From NCBI GenBank assembly GCA_030544215.1, contig JARZZO010000002.1, forward strand, positions 82,715,150 to 82,779,149: a stretch of DNA of 64,000 nucleotides. The letters run 5' to 3'. This stretch comes from Zantedeschia hybrid cultivar (Eukaryota; Streptophyta; Magnoliopsida; Alismatales; Araceae). The notes beneath the pieces were generated by a model. It made no database searches, was not told where the DNA came from, and saw nothing but the letters and a program-made list of their open reading frames with translations. Both the position numbers and the translations under genes were made by a program. Below are positions 1 through 10,500 of this stretch, in pieces (position 1 is the stretch's first letter; every line of letters begins with the position of its first letter).

Positions 1-1446
1 TCTTTTTAATGATAATCATAGTGAAAATATAGTGGGCATAAAATGTACAACAGAACGTAATGTGAACTATACTAGGAGGATTAGATTTTCGAAAGTCAAG
101 GAAACATTGAAGAAGATGAAAGTAAATAAAGCTTATGGCCAGATGAATGGAGGAAGAGCACTCTTGTACCTATTTTTATAAACAAAGGAGACAAACAAAA
201 CTGCTTAAATTATAGAAGAATTAAGCTCCTATGTCATACTATGAAGTTGTGGGAGAGAGTCGTGGAACATTGTTTACATTATGATACAACTATCTCGGCC
301 AACCAATTCAACTTTATGTCAAGTCGATCGACCTTGGAAGCCATCTTACGCATTAGGAGCTTGATAAAGAAATATAGAGAGATGAAGAAAGATCTACATA
401 TGATGTTCATCGATTTAGAGAAGGTTTATAATAGAGTTCCAAGAGATGTCTTATGGTGGATTTTAGAACGCAAGAGAGTATCTATTAGGCACATACAAGT
501 ATTAAAAGACATATTTGAAGGAGCAACTACTAGTGTCCGCACGGTTAGAGGGGGAACAAGAAATTTTCCTATTTCTGTTAGAGTACATCAAAGATCAATA
601 GTAAGTTCTTACCTTTTCGCATTAGCTATAGATGATTTAACAAAGGATATATAAGAAGACATTCTATGATCTATGATGTTTGCGGATGATATTGTGTTGA
701 TAGATGAGACGTAAGAGGGAGTTAATAGAAAGCAGAGCTTTGGAGGTGCACCTTAGAGTCTAAGGATTTTAAGTTAAGTAGAACTAAGACAGAATACACG
801 CATTGTAAGTTTAGTGAAGGTCGGATGGGCGAAAAGGAGGGAGTTAATTTGGATGAGATGGATACCCCAAAGCACCCATTTCAAATATCTTGGTTCGATC
901 TTCCAAGAAGATGGAGGGTGCGATGAGGACGCTAGCTATAAGATTCAAACATGATGGTTGAAGTGAAGACTTGTCACGAGAGTCTTGTGTCACCGCAAGA
1001 TCCCAACGAAGCTTAAAGGAAAATTCTATGTACGGCGATAAGACCTGCAATATTGTATAGTAGCGAGTGTTAGGCGATAAAATGGCAACAAATCTCCAAG
1101 ATGAGTGTTGCCATGATGAGAATGTTAAGGTGGATATATATTAGAAGGTGGGAGTAGCATCAATTGTGGACAAATTGAGAGAAGGGAGATTAGATGGTTT
1201 GGACATGTTACTCGTAGACCTAGGGAGGCTCTAATTAGAAAAGTTGTGCATATTAGGATAGAAGATAGGAAGAAAGGAAATATTAGACCTAGATTAACTT
1301 GGAAGAGGGTAGTAAAATATGATTTGGAGACTTTAAACCTTTCATAAGAGGTAGTCCAAAATCGTTTAGAGTGAAGACAGAGAATCCATATAGTCGACCC
1401 CAATTATTTGGGATTAAGGCTTGGTTGAGTTGACTTGAGTTGAGTT
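1..1446 (+). mobile_element. RTE-clade LINE, 3' part (degenerate reverse transcriptase and 3' tail)
   Basis: Reading frames in several registers give a plant RTE-type reverse transcriptase. Residues MKLWERVVEHCLHYDTT, a SRSTLEAIL block and FIDLEKVYNRVPRDVLW (palm motif A region) lie at about 241-470, and the catalytic FADD box survives at about 676-690. The 3' end shows the RTE tail TTGGGATTAAGGCTTG followed by TTGAGT-like repeats near 1410-1446. The element is cut by the window start. Compared with the copy at 13.1-16.4 kb it lacks about 100 bp near 140, so it is a dead remnant. Family assignment rests on recognised protein motifs; no search was run. Confidence 0.85.
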
Positions 1447-1640
1447 TAATAAGAGGGTCTGAGAGTCCTTTGCTTTGAGAACAAGGTCTTATCCTTTTTA
1501 TTATCTCGATAAAAAGTTTTTTCTCTTTGTTGGAGTTTGTTCTGTATTAGGGTCGGCTTGTTTCCCACCCTGTTATATATTTATGTCTTTCATCAATGAA
1601 ATGTGACTTTTGTCACCTTCCAAAAAAGGAGAAAGTACCA
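1447..1640 (+). mobile_element. L1-type LINE 3' UTR fragment
   Basis: This non-coding stretch resembles the L1 3' tail at about 4115-4310: both have TTTATTATCTxGATAAAA, then a CATCAATGAAATGTGACTTTTGTCACC-like block and an A-rich end. It carries no coding sequence. The resemblance was judged by eye. Confidence 0.45.
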
Positions 1641-1689
1641 TTCATGGCGGATGTGGGAGTAGTAGAGGTCAAAACAAGCAAGAGTGGCT

Positions 1690-1757
1690 ACAGAGCGAGA
1701 GGGATAAGCCTAGCAAAAGAGAGGACAGTTGGAGCATGCATGTGGTGAGTGTATGTG

Positions 1758-1795
<38 letters not shown>

Positions 1796-3473
1796 CTGAA
1801 TTAAATCAGCCACTTTCTTACCTTTCTCTCTGACCTTAGTTAGTACATGCCGCAATATGTGATTCTCCCAATCTTCCGATGCCACCATCCTAATCAAGTT
1901 GTTCTTTTGTTGACTTAAACTATCTAGAGAGATATATTGAGATGCAAACCTGGTGGCTCCCGGACGAAGCAACTCTCTTCCATGAGTATGTGTGCGCATG
2001 ATATCCAGAATGTTGTTGTGGTTGTAGATGAATGTGGTGATAAATCGACCACTCTTGACCACTCCATCTACCATCGGATCAGAGCAAATGTCTTCCAACA
2101 TCAAGTCAATACAATGAGCAGAACAGAGAACTCAGTATAAATGTTCTCTCTTCTGCATCAACATTTGTCCAGCTAACTTGAACGCCGCTGCATTGTCCGT
2201 AACCACTTGGACAATCCTTTTTTCGCCCACTTCTTCCACCATTTGATCCATTAATTCACACAGGTACTGGGCATTCTTTATTTTTCCAGATGCATCAATA
2301 AATTTCCAAAATACGGTTCCAGCTTTACAGTAAATTAAGAAGTTGATCATACTTCTTCTTGTTATCCCTGTAAAGTTCCAAACGTGATAAGAAATCAGAA
2401 AGAGACCCATTCTGATTTAAGAAAAAATGAAGATAAGATAAAAAAATGAAGATAAGATTTATGTACCTGTCCATCCATCGCACATTAAAATGCATCCATA
2501 CTCATCCAATATCCTTTCAAATGATGTAATGTATGTTCGGATGTCGTCAACTTCCATATCAAAGTACTTGTTGTATATCTCATATGGAGAAGGTCCCTCA
2601 ACCCCTTTGCCAACTTCTTATATAGTCTTGATCATGGACTCATAATATGGCCCCTTGGCCGCATTAGCAGGGATACTGTTATAGAAAAACCACCTAGATG
2701 TAGCTCTCCCTATCTTCTCCTTACAAAGTTTTAAGTTCTTGAATGCAGCACTAATAGAAGGTTGTTTATCCCTCTTCTTGGTGAGCAAGGGATCTATTGG
2801 ACCTACTCTAGGATCTCCAGCTCTAGTGAACTCCTGAGGCAACTCCTCGCATACATTAGTGCTCATGCCGGCGCTAGTGCTCCCTTGTGCAGAAGGTGTG
2901 GAGCCACTTCCTTGTCCTCCATATCTTCCAGTGTGCCGAAATAAGTCCTCATCTGCAAAGGACCGCCAGCTTGCTTCCATTGCACGTCGCAATTCAGCTT
3001 TAAATGTAAAAGAAAAAAAATTAATCTACTATAACTATTTGTCTGAAAACGTTAAATGAAGAACATGAAATAAGTTAAATAAGAAACTTACTTGTATCAC
3101 AATCATCAACATTTATAGGTTGATTACTTCCACCAAGCCGGACTCCAGCATCAGACCTTCGCGCTGGTTCAGACAATTTCTCTCGAATTTCCTGTCTTCT
3201 TCTGGCAGTACTTGCTTTGCTTGATTCCTTCTCCTTCATGTAAGTTCGAAATTGGATCCTAACCTCTGAAGGAACTCGAGCACATGCTGCAACTTCACAT
3301 TTTATTCCAACAAGATGTTGTTTGAATCGGTAGACCCCGCCAGAGACAATCCGGTTGCAATATTTGCATTGTACCTTTCTTTGGCCCGTGTCCACCGGTG
3401 TGCAATGACCCCAAGCAGGATCAGCACTAGGAGGATTCCCAGATGACCGCTCAACAGCACCTTGAGATGCCAT
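1690..3473 (-). pseudogene. hAT transposase pseudogene (BED finger + DUF659)
   Basis: A BED-type zinc finger (VQCKYCNRIVSGG, then RFKQHL) occupies the first exon-like block, starting with ATG at 3473. A consensus donor (GTAAGTTT) near 3087 suggests an intron. Next come a DUF659-like block ending PYYESMIKTI (2618-2992), EYGCILMCDGWTG (about 2480-2520), SMINFLIYCKAGTVF with VVTDNAAAFKLAG (2132-2400), and FIYNHNNILDIMR with GRELLRPGATRFAS (about 1900-2100). Nonsense codons interrupt at 2618-2620 (TAA) and 2132-2134 (TGA). No catalytic C-terminal half or dimerisation domain is present, so it is not functional. Confidence 0.85.
1772..1796. repeat. GA microsatellite
   Basis: A run of GA dinucleotides follows a short CA run, at the point where the hAT coding sequence ends. 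Confidence 0.95.
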
Positions 3474-3924
3474 TCCTTCACAGCACAAGAAGATGAGAGA
3501 TCGCGGAGCTTGTAGTAGACTAGAAGTGACCTCGTGGGAGAGATGGAGAGAGAATTCTATGATCGAGAGAGTGGGAGAGAGAGCAAGAATGTTAGGAGGC
3601 TCAAAGGGAAATTGTGGAGCCTTAGGAGGGCCTTGGGGGGGTTTAAATAGACCCCCAAGGCCCAAACTAGCCGTTGCTGGCCGTTTGGGAACGGCCAGCA
3701 ACGGCTAGTTTGACCCCTAACGGCTAGTCAAACTAGCCGTTGGGGGCCGGGTCGGGCCGATCCGAGCCGACCCGGCCCGATCCGGTCCCGGATCGCCCGA
3801 TCCGACTCGGACCGGCCGATCCGAGGCCTGGACTCGGCCAGGTTACTCGGGATCGGCACGGTCGGCCCAAAACCGCTCCGACTCGGCCGATCCGTGCCGA
3901 TCCGAGCCGAGTTTTTAAACCTTG

Positions 3925-4310
3925 CTTTTACAGACCAGAAATCTCTGTGGTTCATCATCTGTCCAGCCTTGTTGTGGACTATTTGGTGTGAGAGAAATAA
4001 GAGAAAATTCAATGATCAGTTCAGCAGTGTTACTGAGTTATTGAAGAACACTTTTAAATGGGTGAAAGAGTGGGGATATGTTGCAGTAATCCTGAAAGAT
4101 GGGGATCCTGTTATCTAATGCTTCTCACTTTGTATTATGTTTTATTATCTTGATAAAACATATTTTCTTTTAATTTCTGTTTTGTTTAGAGTTTGACTTG
4201 GTTGGGGGTATGTCCCGCCAAGCTCATTGGGTATTTTGGGGTCTCCCTTGTATCTCACATTCTCTTTATCAATAGAATTGTGACTTTTAGTCACCTTCTA
4301 AAAAAAAAGA
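3925..4310 (+). mobile_element. L1-type LINE 3' end (C-terminus, 3' UTR and A-tail)
   Basis: The frame ending at 4118 reads LLWTIWCERNKRKFND, then WVKEWGYVAV and a stop, the usual C-terminal end of plant L1 ORF2 (W-x-I-W-x-E-R-N). A 3' UTR with CTCATTGGGTATTTTGG and an A-run at about 4300-4308 follows. It begins exactly where the hAT terminus ends, so the hAT lies against or inside this L1. Confidence 0.7.
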
Positions 4311-4562
4311 GGGCAGTGGGCACATTTAGGATTTTATTTCCTAAAGCTAGTGAGATTTATGGACCCGTCAATGTCTGCCTGTCACCCAACAGTCAGGCAA
4401 TGATTGGGCACATGACTGTTTAGTATAAAAAGTTGATTTGATTTGGGACACTCCAACGTAATTCGAGCATGGCACAAGTGCCTTGATTGCGTCATAAAAC
4501 ACCACTTCTTGGTGATAGGATATAAGAATGCAGACTCGTGAATTTCATTTCTGGTAAATGTG

Positions 4563-6894
4563 TGTTTGGAACCTAACCTAGCATGTCTCTCCTATTTGGA
4601 TTATTTAAAAAATCCATATCATTTTTGTTTTTATTTGGAGAAATATATGTCAGTTTTATTTATTTTATTTATTGGACTATGAGAGCTTGGGATTAGCCCT
4701 CAGGGAGTCCGGGACTTCGGATCAGGCGAAGATCCGAGTAAATGACCTCTCTCTACTGACCTCAGTCAGTGCTAATTATGTCAAGCAACCGCTCGACAAC
4801 CCTTGATTAACCGTCCGTTGATGCCCTTATAACATGCAACACTACTACTACAGGCAGCACATGCATATGAAGGTATATTTTAGGTTAAGCTCTTGGCCTC
4901 ACCCAAGTTTAGGATGGGTTTATATAATTTTGGATTAACTCCAAGTTATTTGGATTAATTCCAAGTATATTGGATTGACTCCAAGTATTCTGGATTAATT
5001 CCAAGTATTTTAGACCCATAAGGGTATTTTTGTAATTATGCCAAGTTAGAGGGTATAGGGGTATTATTGTCACTTTAGGTTTTTTAACATTTTAGGGAGA
5101 CTTGAAAACCCTTAGGATGTATTTTAGGATCATTTTAGACATATTTAAGTTATAGGGGTATTTTGGTAATTTTATCTTAAATTGGGTTTATTAGACTTTG
5201 AGTCTATTTTTATATTTTTCTGAGATTTTTATTTATTTTTATCATATTGAGGATATTTTGGTAATTTTACCCATCTTATTAAGGTTTGGAGGGTATTTTG
5301 GGCATAGGAGAGATTTTGATATTTTTAAGAATTTTCTGTGATTTTTACAGATTTTTATCATGTTTGAGGGTATTTTTGTAATTTGTATTAAGTTCTAAGG
5401 GCATTTTAGTCATTTCATAATTTTATATGTTTTCAGATTTGGTTCTCTGTTTTTTACTGGTTTTTTACTGAATTTTACTGATTTTTTATTAATTTTGCTG
5501 ATTTTTATTGATTAATTAGATATATGAAGGATATTTAAGTCATATTTTTAGATTTATGTAATCTCCAGATTTTGTTTTCTGATTTTTACTGAGTATTACT
5601 GGTTTTTACAGAATTTTTCTGATTTTCACAGATTCTATTAATTAATTAAGCATGGAAGTATTTAAGTCATTTTTAACTTAAGTATATTATTTTATGAGTC
5701 TATGTTTCATTATTGAGTTTTAATTATGAGTCTAGATTTAATTATGTATGAGATGAGGCCAATGATATTTTAGAATATTTAATTATATGTTTTATCTATT
5801 TTAATTAGTTATAAAACTAATTATTATGCATGTGAAAATATAATAACATAGTGTTACTTAAATAGTAGATTCATGAACACATATGCTCAAAGAACAAATA
5901 GTGGCATTTCATTCATTATTTCGGCATAATCCCGTCTTATAGAACGGTGATTTTTATAACATAAATTTGGCAGAACTTCCCCTTAGGAATAAACCTTAGG
6001 GAGAGAGCCCTCCAAGAAAATATCTCCTCCAAATGGCAGCAAACCCGGGCAAGAGCACCGGATTTGGTCTTCAAATTGGCAGAGTTTCCCCTAAGAAATT
6101 TTGGGCCAAATGGGCATAGCCTTCTTCTTACCCCTTGAGGGGTACTTATAGGCTTGAAAGCCTTAACCGGTGGGGGGTACCCACCGGAATCCTTGAGGTG
6201 GGGGGGTACCCACCGGATACCAAGTGAGAGAGAGAGAGAGATTAGAGAGAATAGAGAGGGGGAGGGGGCCCGGTTGGCACCCCCACCGGTTGGGAACCGG
6301 TGGGGGGTGCCACCGGTTTATCCCCCCCCCCCCCACCGGTTAACCGGTGGGGGGGTGCCACCGGTTTGAGGAACCGGTGGCCACCCCTATTCTCCTCCTC
6401 CTCTTTATCTTATTCCATCTCTTGTTTGTATTAAATGAGGTGAACCCCATTTAACCCCATCTTCCCTTTTCTCCATTGGTTTAGGTGTGAAAAGATGGGT
6501 TTCCACTAATCATGGGAGAATTAAATGTGAGTTAGTGGGAGCTCCAATAACATGGGGCAGAACAAGGCTTTTAAAAAAAACCCTCTTAATGGTGTTCATA
6601 CCCATTAATTCTCCCCTCTCTCATTCTCTTTCTGTTTTTTTTTTTTAATGGAGAGAAGAGCTCCCCCCCCCCCACCGGTTGGGGTTTTTTTTTCTTTTAT
6701 TTAATGGGGGTCGGGGGCAAGACCCCCTACCGGTGGGGAGCTCCAATGGAACCGGTGGGGGGGGTTTTGCCTCCCTCTGCTTCCTTTCTTTATTCCTCCA
6801 TTAAAGGCCATCAATGGGCCATTGTTGATTTTTTTTTTCTTGCTCCTCTTTCATCTCTTTTTTTTTGTACCATTCAAAAAAAATGGGTTCAACA
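4563..6894 (+). mobile_element. Solo LTR (TGTT...AACA), 2.3 kb, with ATGTG target duplication
   Basis: The element starts TGTTTGGAAC and ends GGTTCAACA. The 5 bases on each side are identical: ATGTG at 4558-4562 and at 6895-6899, which is the duplication an LTR-retrotransposon integrase makes. A second copy in the opposite orientation lies at 22277-24491. No internal region, primer-binding site or gag/pol adjoins it, so it is a solo LTR. It contains AT-rich degenerate repeats (TATTTTGGTAATTTTA-like, 5000-5650) and a cluster of ACCGGT palindromes in G-runs at about 6165-6375 and 6675-6770. Confidence 0.88.
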
Positions 6895-6977
6895 ATGTGG
6901 TAACTATATAGAGCAGGCATGCCTGGTATGAGATAACAACCTCTTATTCTTTACCCTAAATGACCTCATTTTCCCTT

Positions 6978-7240
6978 CTACAGTGCTTTTCCGAAGTAAT
7001 TCCAGGCAGTGGGCATTAAACTATCATCCCTAAAGCAAAGATAGCAATGCCTACAGAATCTAAATCCTTTTAGCTTTCTTATAGTTACTGATAATTCCAA
7101 CTGCCTGATGATAGACCAACTAGAATCAGATAATATCATTAAACAACTACCTCGCAATAGAGATAATTCAACATTATATAAAAGCTTTATTATCAATAGA
7201 GCAAGAATTTTAAGAATATGCAAGAAACATTTAAAGTAGA
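6978..7240 (-). mobile_element. Possible LINE RNase H-like remnant
   Basis: The minus frame reads ...LMILSDSSWSIIRQLELS... and ends in a FGKAL-like tail before a stop. This recalls the D-S-x-x-V/I-x-x-L and A-K-A-L features of RNase H domains at the end of plant LINEs. The similarity is weak. Confidence 0.25.
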
Positions 7241-7426
7241 TGAAATTTGAACTAAGACAAAGCACAGACTTTGGATGCATGTGTGCATAGTTTCATCATG
7301 GTAGATAACACGGGGAGTTTTCCTTTTCATTGTGGATAACCACTACAACTAAAGGAAAAAAGATCAGGCAAGTTCACTGAGCATGCATTGACAATAGAAA
7401 TGCAGCAAATGAGCACAAAGAGAGAC

Positions 7427-7580
7427 CTCCATTTGGACTCGCATAGCCTCCAACAGACCAACCAAGCCTGGAACACGCTGTGGCTGGTCCACAATATTGT
7501 CGCTCTTGCTTCGAGCAAGTTTCTTCAGTAATCGAGATTTTTTCTCTTTCTTCTTTTCCTTGGAGGGTACAATGAGGCCC
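7427..7580 (-). CDS. PATROL1: PATROL1-like exon 6 (last in window)
   Basis: The acceptor is CTATTAG at 7581. It encodes GLIVPSKEKKKEKKSRLLKK, then a variable serine/glutamine stretch and GLVGLLEAMRVQME. The chosen donor GTCTCT at 7426 is weak, but it stops where the family continues with ISEAMDIR. That next exon was not found to the left and probably lies outside the window. Confidence 0.85.
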
Positions 7581-10500
7581 CTAATAGTATCAAAAATAGA
7601 AATACAAAAAATACAACTCACAATTTAAGAGACATAATGATTAAGAATATATTTCAGTAGAGCCTGATCGACCCTGGGATTTGAACTTTTTGGAAGTCAT
7701 ATACTTAAAATAAACAAAAAAGAAAATCTTCCTGCAGACAACTCATCCGAAGCTTAAGAGTTATACCCAGCTGCCCCAGCAGAAGCCACCAGGATTTCAT
7801 ATGCGGTTTCACGGAGGTCATCATTCGTCATACCTGAAAACGGACAGGAGTTGAAATTAAAGTAACAGCATTATTCATGCACTGATTCTTTCCTTTTTTC
7901 CAGTAAGTAGTACAGATGGCTGGGCTGCAAGGCCCCAGCCAAGGCAAGCAGGATTCAAAACATGCAATAACCAGCCCAAAGAATGGGCAAATTCCAGCGC
8001 CCAATGGTGCAACACCTCAGCGCCCAAGGGCGCCAAACAAACCATGATGAAAAACCTGCCTGTGCTCGATCCCTAGACATCCCCGCCCAAGCAGGGATGG
8101 TGTCAACAACACTGCACCACGCACCGATTGATTCATTTGAACTCTAAGGCACCGCATAAAAGGCCTAATAAGCAGTCCTGAAAATCCTACGATAATAACA
8201 ACACTTGCAACGTCTGAAAAAGGAAGGAAATTGGTGATGCTTGATAAGCATTGGCATACATCCACAAGAAAAAAAAAAAAAAAACATGCTACGATAGCAC
8301 ATCTTCGCACTTCGACAGTAAAAAAAAATGAGGGATTTCAACAAAATGATGGATAAGAAGGCTGCCCAGTATCCTGGATGGTTTTAAAATGTGTACAAGA
8401 TCCAAACATTCATAAACATTCAATGCAAATTATCAAACATATACCTGTTGAAAAGGGAGGAAATCCTAACAGTAGATCACTAGCATCATTTTGTTGGGAT
8501 CTTGAAACCCTGAGGCTACTAACTTCCTCCTCATCTTCATCATCTTCAAAATCCTCAATATCATCAATAGTTAATTCTTGGTGATTTGAGGAATGAAGAG
8601 ACTGTGATTTAGATAGATTCATCGCCATTGGAGAAGGTGAGAAGTTTGACTCTGTTGGTAAGGGTGATAAAATTGTTGCACTTGGTTGAGATAAGCTTGC
8701 CACAATCGGTGGTCTTGCAGAGGGCAGTGGAGGTGGTGCCCGTGATGGTGCTGGACCAGAAGATTCAGGAGCAGTAATCAAAAAGAATTCTTGAATAGAA
8801 CCTGTATTATCCTGACAAAGTAATGAAGAATAATTATATGCAAACAAATACCAGCAGATAATAAGCAAGTTACTAAAGCAAATTTTGACGTACTAAATCC
8901 ATTGTTTGGCGTAGAATATATAGTAACAAGCAACCACAAAAAAAAGATGTTATCCATTTATGATACCTGCTCATGTCAGCAAATAAGAACAAGAGAACTA
9001 CAGGTCTGAAATGTATATAATGAGCTTAAACTCTTCATTCCATGATTTCCATCCTTCAATGTCCTCACCAGAAAATTATGACACAATCAATTCACTGTTT
9101 GCTGAACCCTCATCAAACCTTACTAATTATCAGGAAGATGAGTTACAAATTCCGATACGGAGTTCTGATTGCCCTGGACATTATCATTCAGTTTCTCTTT
9201 TGTCTTTGTTGGTAAGGATGGGTTTAAACCAGAAAAGAGAAACTATTTCCAAGGCCTCTACCACGAAGTAGTCATAGTATATGCAGTCATAGACTCATAA
9301 TTGGGTTTTGCACATAATGACCAGTGTTTGATCTGCCAATGAGTGATAGAAAAGACACTATTGAGTATTGACATAGCATCCATTTTCAACATCATAATAA
9401 AACCATACCCAATTAATTATTTTTTAATAGCAAAAAAAAAAAAAAGAACTAACATGATTTGAGCAGACACCTGTATGATTGATGTGCTCCAAAATGCTTG
9501 AGGTCTACCAAGGAGCAAGGCCAGTTCCCACTTCCCATTGGGGGAGGGTATATCTAGGTTGCAGAATGCTAAAGATTATATCGGTAGCTATTTGAATAGG
9601 TAGCAAATTACCTTCATTATTATTGGTAAAAGAACATAAGCACCAAATGAAAACAATGTAACATATGAGTGGAATGTTTATAGTTCCTACGTAAAACAAT
9701 GATGATCGTAATATATATGTATATTATAGACACATACACACAATACATACATACATACAATGTACATATATGATAGTAGTTTAGTATATATAGGAAAGTG
9801 AGGCAGTCCGCTGCCAGGGTTCAGTCCACTGGCAGCAGACTATATCAAGGGCCTTGATCGGGCAGCCAGATTTCCAAAGAAAAAATAACGCCCATGAATA
9901 GTGGAGAAACTGCCCACACGTCGGCTCCCCACGTGAAATGCAGGGCACCCTGCACGTACGCATGCAGGATGCGGATGCACAGGTGTCCCGTGGATGTCTA
10001 ATCATGCCTGGGGCATAATCGGACAGCTGAATTTTTTTTAAAAAATCTTCCCCTCACCACAAGCCTTGCTGTCCCATGAAGTTTTGGGTGCCACATGCGT
10101 GTAGCACACCAAAAAATCAGAATCCACCCCCAGTGAACATAAATGAGCAGCACACTGTATCACATCCCTATACCTAGCAACAAGGAACATAGAGATCAAA
10201 GGAAAGAACAAGATACAAGTGTGGCTCAAGTGGTAGGCAACCTTCAAACTTCAAACTATTAACTATCTAAGTGTGTGTTGGTTTTGGGTGTAGAAGGGAC
10301 CTTTTTCCCTCTGCAGGCATTATGAAAATGTCTGTAAGTTAATCACTTTTGGAATCTCCACATCTGGAAAAAGATAGTAGAAAGATACAATGTAAGAAAT
10401 GGTTTTTTTCTAAAATTGGTGCGGTCTGTGCCATCAATTATATTTCAATATATAGTAGTAGTTAGTGATTTAAAAGTCGACCGCCTCGCTGACTAGACAG

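Larger units (their letters stand above)
1640..3924 (-). mobile_element. hAT-superfamily DNA transposon, 3'-truncated
   Basis: The 5' terminus of the element on the minus strand is at 3924, where the plus strand reads ...TTTTTAAACCTTG, i.e. a CAAGGTTTAAAAA terminus. About 200 bp of GATCGG/CCGATC-rich subterminal sequence (3720-3915) follow. Inside are BED zinc-finger and DUF659-type transposase sequences. The C-terminal hAT dimerisation domain and the other terminus are missing: recognisable coding stops near 1790 next to a GA microsatellite. No target-site duplication could be paired because the left end is lost. Confidence 0.85.

Noticed and set aside
1..7300. The next PATROL1-like exon (ISEAMDIR... 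region)
   Set aside because: No minus-strand match was seen; the interval is filled with LINE, hAT and LTR sequence, so the exon is probably outside the window.
8378..8584. Plus-strand serine-rich ORF
   Set aside because: It is antisense to the acidic region of PATROL1-like exon 4.
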